In this document: positions 1 through 8,507 of the stretch, piece after piece
Layout of the letters: every line of letters starts with the position of its first letter
Position numbering within the stretch: the stretch's first letter is position 1
Origin: Prevotella sp.
GTDB taxonomy: Bacteria > Bacteroidota > Bacteroidia > Bacteroidales > Bacteroidaceae
NCBI GenBank assembly: GCA_017627765.1
Contig: JAGAGD010000034.1
Coordinates: 1 to 36,579, forward strand
Length of the DNA: 36,579 bases
Direction: 5' to 3'
Made by a program: the position numbers and the translations under genes
Notes under the pieces: generated by a model
What the model was told of the DNA's origin: nothing
The model's input: the letters and a program-made list of their open reading frames with translations, nothing else
Databases searched by the model: none

Positions 1-55
1 GCAATATGCCACATATCGCACTGCGATATGCCACGTTTCGCATCGCGAAAGGACA
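1..55. repeat. 22-bp palindromic tandem array, copy A (two full units plus a partial one)
   Basis: A partial unit at 1-11 is followed by full units at 12-33 and 34-55. The unit at 12-33 holds ATATCGCA-C-TGCGATAT, a perfect 8-bp-arm palindrome. The unit at 34-55 holds TTTCGC-atc-GCGAAA and is identical to the last unit of the other two copies. Confidence 0.85.
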
Positions 56-235
56 CCTTTCACTTTTTCATTCCTTATGTTCGTTTACATAGTTTAAGCT
101 GATTGATTAACAATTAAACGCTTTTTAGCATTTCGCTGCGTGCCAAACGGAAAATCTTTCTCTAGAATTAAAATTCCGTTTGTCAAGATTTTTTACTTTT
201 TTCGTCAAGAAATCGGGCTGATTTTGGAAGTTACA
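1..235. repeat. Dispersed intergenic repeat, copy A (left end cut by window)
   Basis: Bases 1 to about 235 align with 23328-23540, and bases 1 to about 110 also align with 36470-36579. Shared landmarks in order are the palindromic 22-bp units, a CTTTCACTTTTTC stretch, TTCCTTATGTTCGTT, AGTTTAAGC followed by GATTGATTAA, GCGTGCCAAACGGAAAA, TCTTTCTCTAGAAT and TTGTCAAGATTTTT. The copy starts inside the array, so its upstream half lies outside the window. All three copies run in the same direction and sit between genes. No transposase or terminal inverted repeat is visible. I see no gene here. Confidence 0.9.
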
Positions 236-252
236 GTTTGTAAGCAGTAATT

Positions 253-323
253 GCTCCCCTAAGTTTAGGGGAGCTGTCACGAAGTGACTGAGGAGTGTGT
301 TTACACGATGCAACGGCATCGTG
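253..323. other. Three consecutive perfect hairpins (MITE- or REP-like)
   Basis: Hairpin 1 has arms GCTCCCCTAA (253-262) and TTAGGGGAGC (265-274). Hairpin 2 is GTCAC-gaa-GTGAC (276-288). Hairpin 3 has arms CACGATG (304-310) and CATCGTG (317-323) with a 6-nt loop. A run of three perfect stems in 71 bp, with GAGGAGT between the second and third, resembles small non-autonomous mobile or REP-type sequences. That assignment is inference. Hairpin 1 has no T-tract, so it is unlikely to be a simple terminator. Confidence 0.6.
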
Positions 324-357
324 GATGATGAAGGATGAAGGAATAATGATTAAGGGT

Positions 358-392
358 GTGAGTTATAAGTGTTGAGTTATGAGTTATAAGTT
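358..392. repeat. Heptamer microsatellite (NTGAGTT family), five units
   Basis: Five units in exact 7-bp phase: GTGAGTT, ATAAGTG, TTGAGTT, ATGAGTT, ATAAGTT. They are followed by a 6-bp-phased CCCGTT/CCCGTT/AAGGTT tract to about 414. The reverse complement (AACTCAN) is the same family as the array at 15455-15496. Confidence 0.75.
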
Positions 393-449
393 CCCGTTCC
401 CGTTAAGGTTCCCCATTATCTTGCATCCTCACAAAAAAAAATTCCTTTG

Positions 450-482
450 TTTGCTTTGTTTTATTGATTTTTATTACTTTTG
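450..482 (+). promoter_or_regulatory. Bacteroidetes-type promoter for the T9SS cargo gene
   Basis: A -33 TTTG (450-453) and a -7 TACTTTTG (475-482) are separated by 21 bp and match the Bacteroidetes sigma-ABfr consensus. The start site should fall near 489, which places the ATG at 542 about 50 nt downstream. This excludes the in-frame upstream codon at 464. Confidence 0.65.
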
Positions 483-541
483 CAAGTCGTTTTAAAAAAG
501 CCTATACAATAACATTAAATAATAAAAGGAATACTACTATT

Positions 542-3500
542 ATGAAGAAACAAGTTTTGCTCTTGTTGCTTTGCACGCTACTGACACTCTCAAGCTTCAG
601 CGTGCATGCTGTGGCGCAGTCTATTAGTTCGTCTGCACCAGCTGCGGTAGAAGGACTTGCCCTCAATTTTGAAGGCCCTTCGCTGACAGGTACAATTTCA
701 TTTACACTCCCTACAAAGACCTATGGGGGCAGTCAATTGACAGGAAACGTAAGTTACGACATTGCCATCACGGGTGCTGTAGTGAAAAGCGGACAAGCCC
801 CTGCCGGCTCGGTTGTTACAGAGACAGTTTCGGCTCCCTACGACTACATCACCTACTTCTCGGTAACTGCAAAGAACGGAAGCGGTTCTGGTCCTAATGC
901 CTCAATCAGCCAGTGGATTGGCTATGGCGAACCAAAGGCTCCTAAAAACCTTAAGGCAAAATATCAGGCAAGCGACAAAAGCGTGAAGCTGACTTGGGAT
1001 GCCGTAACAGAGACCATGAGCGGCGGCTACTTCAATCCAGAAGAAGACCTCACCTATGTGGTTGTGCGCTTCCCTGAACGTGACACGCTGACAAAGACTC
1101 TCCGCGAAACAACATATACAGACCATCCTTCATTCGAAGAAAACACATCGGTCTACTATGTCGTTACCCCTCTCAACGTAAGGTCGCTTGGCTATACTGC
1201 CATGAGCGAGAACATAACGGCAGCAGGCACATTCACAGTTCCTTACGAAGAGCACTTCGACGAGATGTCTTCATTCGACACCTACAATGTCGTTGACGTA
1301 AACAGCGACTGGGACACATGGGAGTATGACCCATATCGCAAGTGTGCTGCTTATCACTATGGCGACCAGAAAGCCGACGACTGGCTGTTCACACCCGACA
1401 TAACCATGACTACAGGATGTGACTATATACTGAAACTGAAAGCCAAGTCTTCCATCACCGACAAGCCAGAGCGACTCGCAATAGCATTTGGCAAAGGCTC
1501 AGAGCCTTCCGACTATACTCAGATGCTGCTCGAGCCAACACTTCTGCCTGCAGAAGACTCTCTCATCACCTGCACCATCAAGATTAACGAAGACGGCGAC
1601 TATCGCATAGGCTTCCATGCACTGAGCGATGCCAACTGCTACTATCTCTATGTTGACGACATAACGATAGAGGCAGGACCTGCATACACTTCACCTGCAA
1701 AGGTTCAGAATATTATCGTTGTTCCCGACAATGAAAACCCGCAGGTTGCCAAGATAGACTTCGACCTTCCAACCAAAGCAATCAACGGCGATGCGCTTAC
1801 GTCTGTTACAAGAGTTGTTGCCCTGCGCGACGACTCTCAGGAAGTAGATGCTGCAATAAACCTGCAGCCAGGTCAGCATGTAACACTCTACGACCACTAT
1901 GCTCAGCAAGGACTTAACAACTATACAGTCGTTGCCTATAACGAATCGGGCGAAGGAGAAAAGGCTTCTGCATCAGCCTTCATTGGCGAGGATGCACCGC
2001 TCGAACCAACCGACATCAAACTCGTTGACAACCAAGACGGAACATTGCTCATTTCGTGGACAGCACCTTCGGCAATAGGAAAGAACGGCGGACACGTCAG
2101 CACCGACAAGTTGCGCTACAACATCTATACAGCCGACGGATACATAACTGGCGACCTCATTGCAGAAAAGATTGCAGAGACTCAATATCTTATCACAAAT
2201 GTCGACACAGAAGGCCGTCAGCAGGTGCTCTACTATGGAGTGTCTGCGCTGACTACCGACGACAACGAGAGCAACGTGATTAAGTCTTCGCCTGTAGTTA
2301 CGGGCAAAGCAGACACTCTCCCTTATGTTGAGTCTTTCGCCAACGGACACATCGAGCACGAACTCTTGTGGACAGAGCAGAAAGGTCTTTACGCTTTCAA
2401 CATCACTACCGCCTATGCTTCTGACAACGACAAAGGTTCTGCCTACTACTATACTGACGAGGAAGGCGAAGAAGGCTGGCTCAACACTGGTAAGATTGCT
2501 GTGAAAGATGCTGAGAAACTCACTCTTGTCTTCGACTATTATGCAACACCAGGCGTGAAACTTACCCTCAATCCCGATATAAGCAGAAACGGAGGCGAGG
2601 CAGAATCACTTGAGGCAATTGACTTTGCTACACTCGAAGGCGCTCAGGGATGGCGTCAGGCAGTCTACGACATCAGCTCGTTTGCCGATGCCGACTATAT
2701 CATCGTGAAGATGCACGCTGTCGCAAACGAGACAATGGCACCAGTATTGTTCGACAATCTTCGCATCTTCGAAGGTGCAGACAACAATCTGAGCATCTCA
2801 ATGAAGGCACCAGAGAAGATGCTGGTAAGCAAGATGAGTTATTTCCATGTAAAGGTAATCAATCATGGTTCTAAGGAGGCAAAGAACTTTACCATTCGTC
2901 TTCTTGGCAATGGCGAGGAACTGCTGGCAAAAGATGTAGAAGCAATCGAAGCCTATGGCACCTTCACCACACAGCTTGAATATGCTCCAAACGCAAACAG
3001 TCCAGAGCTGTTGGAAGTGAAGGCAGAGGTTGTTTATGCCAACGACACTAACGAAGCCGACAACTTTAGCGAGGCTGTCGAAGTAGCCGTAGAGCGCAAC
3101 AACTATGAGACTGTTACACTTACTGGTACAACATCAGGCAACACCGTAAGTCTGAGTTGGAACAAACCAGAGACAAATCATGAAACTATATTTGAGGACT
3201 TTGAAAGTTATGAGCCTTTCACTGTAGACAACTTTGGCGAGTGGACCTGCTATGACGGCGATGGTGCACAGACCTATGCTTTCGACTTCGCTAAGTTCAA
3301 GCATGAGACCGAGCCAATGGCATTTATCACATTCGACCCAACTCGCCTCGGCATTGATTTAGACAATCAAGACCATCTGAAGGCACACTCAGGCAATCGC
3401 TATATCGTTAGTTTCGACGCTGTTGCTGGTGCTGCCGACCATAGCGATGACTGGCTCATCTCTCCAGAACTGACAGGCGAAGAACAGACAATCAGTTTCT

Positions 3501-4126
3501 TTGCTAAAGGAATTACCGACGACTACGGACAGGAGAAGTTTGAAATACTCTACTCTAACGAGACCGACAACATTGAGGACTTCCAGAAACTGGGCGAAAC
3601 ATATAGTTGCAGTGCAGCAGAGTGGAACTACTATGAGGTTAAGCTCCCAGAGGGTTCAACTCGCTTTGCAATCCATGTCGTTTCAAGTGATTGTTTCGGT
3701 CTGATGATAGACGATGTTAAGTTTGATGTTCCACTCCTTCCAGAGGGTTACAACGTCTATAGGAACAACAGTCTGATAGCAACAGTTGGAGGCAACACCA
3801 ACAGTTATGTTGACGTTACTCAGGAAGAAGGCAACTACGAATATGCAGTCTCTGTAGTTTATAATCGCGGAGAGTCAGAACTCTCTAATGTTTATTCTGC
3901 GACAACAGGCATTGAGGAACTGCATAGTGGCAAGTCGGCAGTTGCAGCAGGCAACGGATTCATTGCCATTTCAAATGCAGAAGACAAGCCTGTAAGCGTG
4001 TTCACAACCGACGGCAGATTGGTGGCAAAGGCAGAAGGACAGCGCCAGATGCGCATATCAGTAAAGAGTGCAGGCTGCTACATCGTTAAGGTAGGACACG
4101 AGACCAGCAAAGTTATTGTTAAGTAA
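542..4126 (+). CDS. Secreted T9SS cargo protein with fibronectin-III and choice-of-anchor-J (cleaved-adhesin-like) domains
   Basis: This 1194-residue protein begins with a signal peptide (MKKQVLLLLL..., ending near HAVAQ). The upstream in-frame codon at 464 lies inside the promoter, so 542 is the start. Visible architecture: an FN3-like domain from about residue 134; a choice-of-anchor-J/cleaved-adhesin-like domain from about 233 with the DDWLF motif at 279-283; more FN3-like sequence; a second jelly-roll-type domain from about 594; a CARDB-like segment at about 748-853; a third anchor-J domain from about 885 with DDWLI at 969-973. The last 70 or so residues (from about 1123) resemble the T9SS type A sorting domain: a short basic beta-sandwich with VFTTDGRLV, GCYIVKVG and a terminal KVIVK. 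In such proteins the tail directs export across the outer membrane and is then removed. No catalytic domain is visible, so adhesion or substrate binding is inferred. It appears monocistronic. Confidence 0.85.
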   Translation: MKKQVLLLLLCTLLTLSSFSVHAVAQSISSSAPAAVEGLALNFEGPSLTGTISFTLPTKTYGGSQLTGNVSYDIAITGAVVKSGQAPAGSVVTETVSAPYDYITYFSVTAKNGSGSGPNASISQWIGYGEPKAPKNLKAKYQASDKSVKLTWDAVTETMSGGYFNPEEDLTYVVVRFPERDTLTKTLRETTYTDHPSFEENTSVYYVVTPLNVRSLGYTAMSENITAAGTFTVPYEEHFDEMSSFDTYNVVDVNSDWDTWEYDPYRKCAAYHYGDQKADDWLFTPDITMTTGCDYILKLKAKSSITDKPERLAIAFGKGSEPSDYTQMLLEPTLLPAEDSLITCTIKINEDGDYRIGFHALSDANCYYLYVDDITIEAGPAYTSPAKVQNIIVVPDNENPQVAKIDFDLPTKAINGDALTSVTRVVALRDDSQEVDAAINLQPGQHVTLYDHYAQQGLNNYTVVAYNESGEGEKASASAFIGEDAPLEPTDIKLVDNQDGTLLISWTAPSAIGKNGGHVSTDKLRYNIYTADGYITGDLIAEKIAETQYLITNVDTEGRQQVLYYGVSALTTDDNESNVIKSSPVVTGKADTLPYVESFANGHIEHELLWTEQKGLYAFNITTAYASDNDKGSAYYYTDEEGEEGWLNTGKIAVKDAEKLTLVFDYYATPGVKLTLNPDISRNGGEAESLEAIDFATLEGAQGWRQAVYDISSFADADYIIVKMHAVANETMAPVLFDNLRIFEGADNNLSISMKAPEKMLVSKMSYFHVKVINHGSKEAKNFTIRLLGNGEELLAKDVEAIEAYGTFTTQLEYAPNANSPELLEVKAEVVYANDTNEADNFSEAVEVAVERNNYETVTLTGTTSGNTVSLSWNKPETNHETIFEDFESYEPFTVDNFGEWTCYDGDGAQTYAFDFAKFKHETEPMAFITFDPTRLGIDLDNQDHLKAHSGNRYIVSFDAVAGAADHSDDWLISPELTGEEQTISFFAKGITDDYGQEKFEILYSNETDNIEDFQKLGETYSCSAAEWNYYEVKLPEGSTRFAIHVVSSDCFGLMIDDVKFDVPLLPEGYNVYRNNSLIATVGGNTNSYVDVTQEEGNYEYAVSVVYNRGESELSNVYSATTGIEELHSGKSAVAAGNGFIAISNAEDKPVSVFTTDGRLVAKAEGQRQMRISVKSAGCYIVKVGHETSKVIVK

Positions 4127-4139
4127 TTTTGTATTAAGA

Positions 4140-4325
4140 ATTAAGGAATAAAGATTAAGGTTAACGGGAACGATAACGGGAACGGGAACGTTTACTTTAA
4201 CCTTAACTTTAACTTTAACGTTAACTAGAGTTGAGGATTTTGACGGGAACCTTAACTTTAACTTTAACGTTAACTGGAGTTGATGATTTTGACGGGAACG
4301 TTAACCTTAATCTTTATTCCTTAAT
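4140..4325. repeat. 27-bp perfect inverted repeat enclosing a 49-bp tandem duplication
   Basis: The arms at 4140-4166 and 4299-4325 are exact reverse complements over 27 bp (left arm begins ATTAAGGAATAAAG). Directly before the right arm are two 49-bp direct repeats, 4201-4249 and 4250-4298, which differ at two positions by my reading. Each has a hexameric texture (TTTAAC/CTTAAC, then GGGAAC). The remaining 34 bp (4167-4200) contain GGGAACG repeats. No ORF is associated. The structure begins 14 bp after the stop of the cargo gene, so the transcript could fold into a long stem there. Confidence 0.85.
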
Positions 4326-4340
4326 CATTAATCCAGCATA

Positions 4341-4368
4341 ACTATGAACTGTGCACTATGCACTATGA
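4341..4368. repeat. Heptamer microsatellite (ACTATGN), four units
   Basis: Units ACTATGA, ACTGTGC, ACTATGC, ACTATGA follow in exact 7-bp phase. The reverse complement is the TGCATAG family found at 15403-15430. Confidence 0.75.
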
Positions 4369-4447
4369 ACCAATCCCCCCTCCCTCCCAGTTTTAAGAAA
4401 AATTAAATTTATTTCCTAAATTGTTTCTTATTTCGCTGATAAATCAT

Positions 4448-4455
4448 TACTTTTG
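4448..4455 (+). promoter_or_regulatory. -7 element (TACTTTTG) for the acyl-CoA synthetase gene
   Basis: TACTTTTG fits TAnnTTTG. The -33 region is poor (TTTC near 4424). The predicted start site near 4462 gives a leader of about 110 nt to the ATG at 4571. Confidence 0.45.
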
Positions 4456-4570
4456 CATAGTTAAACGATTTATTTGCATACTTCTGCCCAAATCATATAT
4501 AGTCTGCATCGGGTTATAGAGAAATGTTTGGCAAATTGTGTGTGAAGATAATTCAAAAACTACTATAACT

Positions 4571-6382
4571 ATGCGAACAAAAAGCCATCTATCGGTGCTC
4601 ATCAACGAGCAAGCACGCAAATATGGTGAAAAAACAGCTCTGACATATCGCGACTTCGGAAGCCTGAAGTGGAAGACTATGTCGTGGAACGTGTTCTCAC
4701 AGAATGTCAAGAAAGTGTCTAACGCACTGCTGAATCTCGGCATCAAGGTGCAGGAAAATGTCGGAGTCTTTTCGCAAAACGCAATATACAGTCTGTTCAC
4801 CGACTTCGGCGCATTTGGAATACGTGCAGTAACTATTCCTTTCTATGCGACGAGTTCGGAGCAGCAGATGCAGTTTGTCATAACCGATGCTCAGATAAGG
4901 CTGCTCTTCGTAGGCGAACAAGACCAGTACGACAAGGCTTATCGGGTTTTGCCACTGTGTCCTACACTGGAGCGCATCGTTGTGTTCGACAACAGTGTGC
5001 GCATAAACAATCACGACCCTAACACCATTTTCTTTGAAGACTTCATCAAACTTGGCGAAGGACTGCCACGACAGCCTGAAGTAGAGAAACTGTATTCGCA
5101 GGCAAGTTACGACGATATAGCCAACATTCTCTATACTTCGGGAACAACAGGCGACTCAAAAGGAGTGGTGCTCACTTACGGACAATATGAAGCAGCATTT
5201 GAGGCTAACGACAAGTGCGTGCCTGTAGGCGAGAAAGACCGCGTCATGAACTTCCTTCCTTACACCCATATCTTCGAGCGTGGATGGACATTCTTTGCTA
5301 TGGGCGAGGGTGCAGAGTTCATCGTCAACACATATCCTCACGAGATACAGCAGTCTATGCGCGAGACACGTCCTACCTGCATGTGCTCTGTTCCGCGATT
5401 CTGGGAGAAAGTATATGCTGGAGTACAGGCAAAGATAGACAAGGCAAGTCCTGCAAGGAAAGCACTCTTCAAGAGAGCACTTCGAGTAGGAAGGAAATAC
5501 AACATAGAGTGTCTGGCACGCGGCAAGCGTCCGTCGCTGGCTCTTGCTGCGCAATATACATTCTTCAATAAGACTCTGTTCAAACTAATACGGCAGCAAC
5601 TCGGACTTGACAAACCAAACATATTCCCAACGGCAGGTGCAACAGTCTCGCAGAAAGTAGAAGAGTTCGTACACTCAATTGGCATTGACATGATTGTAGG
5701 CTACGGACTTACGGAGAGTCTTGCAACAGTGTCTTGCAACCACAAGGGGAAGCCGTTTACCGTTGGCTCGGTTGGCATACCAGTTCACAACATCAGCGTG
5801 AAGATAGGCGAGAACAACGAGATTCTGCTCAAGGGGCCTACTATCACTCGTGGCTACTACAAGCGCGATGACCTCAACAGTCAGGTGTTTGATGCCGACG
5901 GATATTTCCATACAGGCGACTCGGGTTTCATTCGTGGTAAGGAACTTTTCCTTACAGACAGAATAAAGGACCTTTATAAGACAAGTAACGGCAAGTATAT
6001 TGCTCCGCAGATGATTGAGGCAAAGATGCTCGTAGACAAATTCATAGAGCAGATAGCCGTTATAGCCGACCAGAGAAAGTTTGTTTCGGCACTCATCGTG
6101 CCCGACTTCGCAATACTTGAAGAGTATGCACGCGACAACGGAATAAAGTTTAATACCAAAGAAGACCTCTGCAAAGACCGCTGCATAAACAAGATGATAG
6201 GCGAGCGTATCAACATGTTGCAGCAGGGACTGGCTGGATATGAAACAATCAAGCGTTTCACTCTTCTGCCGCGCCACTTCTCTATGGAGGCAGGCGAGCT
6301 AACTAATACGCTGAAGATCAGACGCTCGGTGCTCTTAAAAAACTATGCTGAGCAGATAGACAAGATGTATGAGGAGGAATAA
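4571..6382 (+). CDS. Long-chain acyl-CoA synthetase (AMP-binding, FadD/FAA-like)
   Basis: This 603-residue cytosolic or membrane-associated adenylate-forming enzyme would activate fatty acids with ATP and CoA. The AMP-binding P-loop TSGTTGDSKG is at residues 189-198, YGLTES begins at 378 and HTGD at 447. The FAA-type tail includes DLYKTSNGKYIAP and a following lysine-rich C-terminal lobe. Length and motifs fit the long-chain acyl-CoA synthetase group common in Bacteroidetes, which probably recycles exogenous or membrane fatty acids. I chose ATG 4571 (MRTKSHLSVL) because this family usually begins just before LxxxQ; a GTG 33 nt upstream is possible but would add an atypical extension. Substrate chain length cannot be read from sequence. 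Confidence 0.88.
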   Translation: MRTKSHLSVLINEQARKYGEKTALTYRDFGSLKWKTMSWNVFSQNVKKVSNALLNLGIKVQENVGVFSQNAIYSLFTDFGAFGIRAVTIPFYATSSEQQMQFVITDAQIRLLFVGEQDQYDKAYRVLPLCPTLERIVVFDNSVRINNHDPNTIFFEDFIKLGEGLPRQPEVEKLYSQASYDDIANILYTSGTTGDSKGVVLTYGQYEAAFEANDKCVPVGEKDRVMNFLPYTHIFERGWTFFAMGEGAEFIVNTYPHEIQQSMRETRPTCMCSVPRFWEKVYAGVQAKIDKASPARKALFKRALRVGRKYNIECLARGKRPSLALAAQYTFFNKTLFKLIRQQLGLDKPNIFPTAGATVSQKVEEFVHSIGIDMIVGYGLTESLATVSCNHKGKPFTVGSVGIPVHNISVKIGENNEILLKGPTITRGYYKRDDLNSQVFDADGYFHTGDSGFIRGKELFLTDRIKDLYKTSNGKYIAPQMIEAKMLVDKFIEQIAVIADQRKFVSALIVPDFAILEEYARDNGIKFNTKEDLCKDRCINKMIGERINMLQQGLAGYETIKRFTLLPRHFSMEAGELTNTLKIRRSVLLKNYAEQIDKMYEEE

Positions 6383-6397
6383 CAGCGCTACGCTGTT
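6381..6397 (+). terminator. Short hairpin overlapping the acyl-CoA synthetase stop codon
   Basis: AACAGCG-cta-CGCTGTT is a perfect 7-bp stem that begins inside the TAA stop (6380-6382) and is followed by TCTT. The T-tract is weak, so this may be a 3'-end stabiliser and not a full terminator. Confidence 0.45.
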
Positions 6398-6610
6398 TCT
6401 TACAAATCATATTCTTTGGAGTTTTGCAAGTGTCTGGCTTGTCTGGTTATAAGTGGTGAAGGTCATGGTGCAGGGTTGGCATTTTATGATGCGAAATGTA
6501 GAACAATCTGTTTGAAACATTAAAGCACAGTGATCTGAATACTTTAAAAAAGACTTACGGAACTGAAACTTGCAGAAGTTTTGTCATATTCATAACACAT
6601 AAATCAAATA

Positions 6611-7729
6611 ATGATAACCGCAGAACAACTGAAAGATATCATTGAAAGGACTGAAGACCTATATCGCTATCTTGATATCGACAGGAAAAAAATAGAATAC
6701 GAAGAGGAGGATTTACGCACTCAGGCTCCTGACTTCTGGGACGACCCGAAGAGAGCACAGGAGCAGATGAAAAAGGTTAAGGACATCAAGAAATGGCTTG
6801 ACGGATATGAGGAAGTGCGAAATGCTGCCGACGAACTGAAACTTGCCTTCGACTTCTATCACGATGAAATGGTGACTGAAGAGGAGGTTGACAACGATTA
6901 TCACCGTGCTGTCGAAGCCATTGAGCAACTTGAACTGAAGAACATGCTCCGCCAGAAGGAAGACCCGATGGACTGTGTGCTTAAAATCAACTCAGGAGCA
7001 GGCGGCACAGAGAGTCAGGACTGGGCTCAAATGCTCATGCGTATGTATATGAGATGGGCTGAAGCCCACAACCATAAAGTGACGATTAGCAACCTGCAAG
7101 AAGGCGATGAGGCAGGAATAAAGAGTGTCACGATGGAGATTGAAGGTGGCGAGTATGCCTACGGCTATCTTAAGAGCGAAAGTGGAGTACACCGTCTGGT
7201 CAGAGTCTCTCCTTTCAATGCGCAGGGCAAGCGAATGACAAGTTTTGCTTCGGTTTTTGTCTCTCCATTAGTCGATGACACCATCGAAGTGTTTGTAGAC
7301 CCCTCAAAGGTTTCTTGGGACACTTTCCGCTCTTCAGGCGCAGGCGGACAGAATGTGAATAAGGTGGAGACTGGTGTCAGACTTCGCTACCAGTATGTTG
7401 ACCCCGACACAGGAGAAGAGGAAGAAATCCTCATCGAAAACACTGAAAGTCGCAAGCAGCTGGAAAATCGCAACAACGCAATGCGTCTGCTCAAGTCGCA
7501 ACTCTACGACCGCGCAATGAAAAAAAGACTTGAGGCGCAGGCAAAGATTGAGGCAGGAAAGAAAAAAATAGAGTGGGGAAGTCAGATACGCAGTTATGTC
7601 TTCGACGACAGACGAGTGAAAGACCACCGCACAAACTATCAGACCACCGATGTCGATGCCGTAATGGATGGAAAGATAGACGGTTTCATCAAAGCCTATC
7701 TGATGGAGTTTCCTGTAGTCGACGACTAA
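6611..7729 (+). CDS. prfB: Peptide chain release factor 2
   Basis: RF2 recognises UAA and UGA at the ribosomal A site and triggers release of the finished protein. The 372-residue product carries the stop-recognition tripeptide SPF at residues 200-202 and the catalytic GGQ at 245-247 within SSGAGGQNVNK. It is full length for the family. The gene is a single continuous frame: at the position of the usual autoregulatory +1 frameshift (E. coli ...GYL-D...) it reads CTT GAT (6671-6676), where frameshifting genes have CTT TGA C. The usual UGA-dependent control is therefore absent here. It is separated from the preceding gene by 228 bp in which I see no other gene and no clear promoter consensus. 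Confidence 0.97.
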   Translation: MITAEQLKDIIERTEDLYRYLDIDRKKIEYEEEDLRTQAPDFWDDPKRAQEQMKKVKDIKKWLDGYEEVRNAADELKLAFDFYHDEMVTEEEVDNDYHRAVEAIEQLELKNMLRQKEDPMDCVLKINSGAGGTESQDWAQMLMRMYMRWAEAHNHKVTISNLQEGDEAGIKSVTMEIEGGEYAYGYLKSESGVHRLVRVSPFNAQGKRMTSFASVFVSPLVDDTIEVFVDPSKVSWDTFRSSGAGGQNVNKVETGVRLRYQYVDPDTGEEEEILIENTESRKQLENRNNAMRLLKSQLYDRAMKKRLEAQAKIEAGKKKIEWGSQIRSYVFDDRRVKDHRTNYQTTDVDAVMDGKIDGFIKAYLMEFPVVDD

Positions 7730-7786
7730 TAAACAGTTCTTAGAAATTATAACAATTCAAATACAAAAAACAAAAATATAAATAAA

Positions 7787-7933
7787 ATGAGCAAGGAAAA
7801 GAAAGAAGCAAGACGTCTCGCAAGAGAGAAGAAACAGGAAGAACAGGCAAAGAAAGTTATTAAATGGATTATTGCTATTCTGTTGCTGATTGCATTTCTG
7901 TTTATCATAATGACGTCAGGACTGTTGAGCTGA
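7787..7933 (+). CDS. 48-residue single-pass membrane peptide
   Basis: This small ORF encodes a very basic and acidic N-terminal half (MSKEKKEARRLAREKKQEEQ) followed by one hydrophobic helix (roughly WIIAILLLIAFLFIIM, residues 27-42) and a short tail. Support for it being real: it starts after an A-rich leader typical of this genome, it fills the space between prfB and the next gene, and its TGA shares one base with the ATG of the CYTH gene (ATGA-type overlap), which suggests coupled translation. The topology would be cytoplasmic charged N-terminus with a C-terminal membrane anchor. I do not recognise a named family and cannot assign a function. Confidence 0.7.
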   Translation: MSKEKKEARRLAREKKQEEQAKKVIKWIIAILLLIAFLFIIMTSGLLS

Positions 7934-8430
7934 TGAGTGGTTTTGAGATTGAGAGGAAGTTCCTTGTTCGTAAAGACATTGACTTCCGAGTTCGTGCGCA
8001 TACCAAATATAGCATGCGACAGGGATATATTCCTGCAAAAGGAGCAACTGTGCGCATTCGTCTGCGCGACGACAAGGGTTTCCTTACCATCAAGGGCCCT
8101 GCTTCCCTTCATGGACTCTTGCGCTATGAGTTTGAAAAGGAGATATCGCCCGACGAAGCAAACGAGCTGCTCAAGCTCTGCACAAAGCCGCTAATTGAAA
8201 AAACGCGCTATCTGATTGATGAAGGCGGACATACTTTTGAAGTTGACGAGTTTTACGGAGACAATGAAGGACTCATAATTGCAGAGATAGAACTGAAGAA
8301 GGTCTCCGAAGATTTTGAGCGTCCCGACTTTCTCGGAAAAGAGGTTACAGGCGACGACCGTTTCTACAACAGCCATCTCCGCCTACGGCCTTTCTGTCTC
8401 TGGAAAGACGAACTTGAAGATTATAAGTAG
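7933..8430 (+). CDS. CYTH-domain protein (class IV adenylate cyclase / thiamine-triphosphatase / triphosphate tunnel fold)
   Basis: The 165-residue protein opens with MSGFEIERKFLV, the ExExK signature of CYTH tunnel enzymes (E5, E7, K9), and continues with the alternating charged beta-strands of the fold, such as VRIRLRDDKGFLTIKG, RYEFEKEI and FEVDEFYGDNEGLIIAEIEL. Such proteins hydrolyse inorganic tripolyphosphate or organic triphosphates in a metal-dependent way, and stand-alone bacterial forms are usually tripolyphosphatases. The substrate here is inferred only. Start 7933 is chosen because it gives the ExExK motif right at the N-terminus and overlaps the stop of the upstream peptide; an upstream in-frame codon at 7864 would run through that gene. 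Confidence 0.88.
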   Translation: MSGFEIERKFLVRKDIDFRVRAHTKYSMRQGYIPAKGATVRIRLRDDKGFLTIKGPASLHGLLRYEFEKEISPDEANELLKLCTKPLIEKTRYLIDEGGHTFEVDEFYGDNEGLIIAEIELKKVSEDFERPDFLGKEVTGDDRFYNSHLRLRPFCLWKDELEDYK

Positions 8431-8465
8431 CCCGTAAGATGATATTTGCTAATGGCGCAGACAAG

Positions 8466-8507
8466 AACAGCTTAGAAGGCAGCATGGCATTCTAAGCTGT
8501 TTTTTTG
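8466..8507 (+). terminator. Rho-independent terminator after the CYTH gene
   Basis: Arms AACAGCTTAGAA (8466-8477) and TTCTAAGCTGTT (8490-8501) are perfectly complementary over 12 bp with a 12-nt loop, followed by a run of seven Ts. It ends the prfB / small peptide / CYTH unit. Confidence 0.88.

Noticed and set aside
125-319. 64-codon minus-strand ORF through the hairpin region
   Set aside because: It is composed of repeat and hairpin sequence, with no sign of selection for coding.
5675-6277. 200-codon minus-strand ORF over the acyl-CoA synthetase gene
   Set aside because: Antisense shadow of a well-supported enzyme gene; no motif or promoter.
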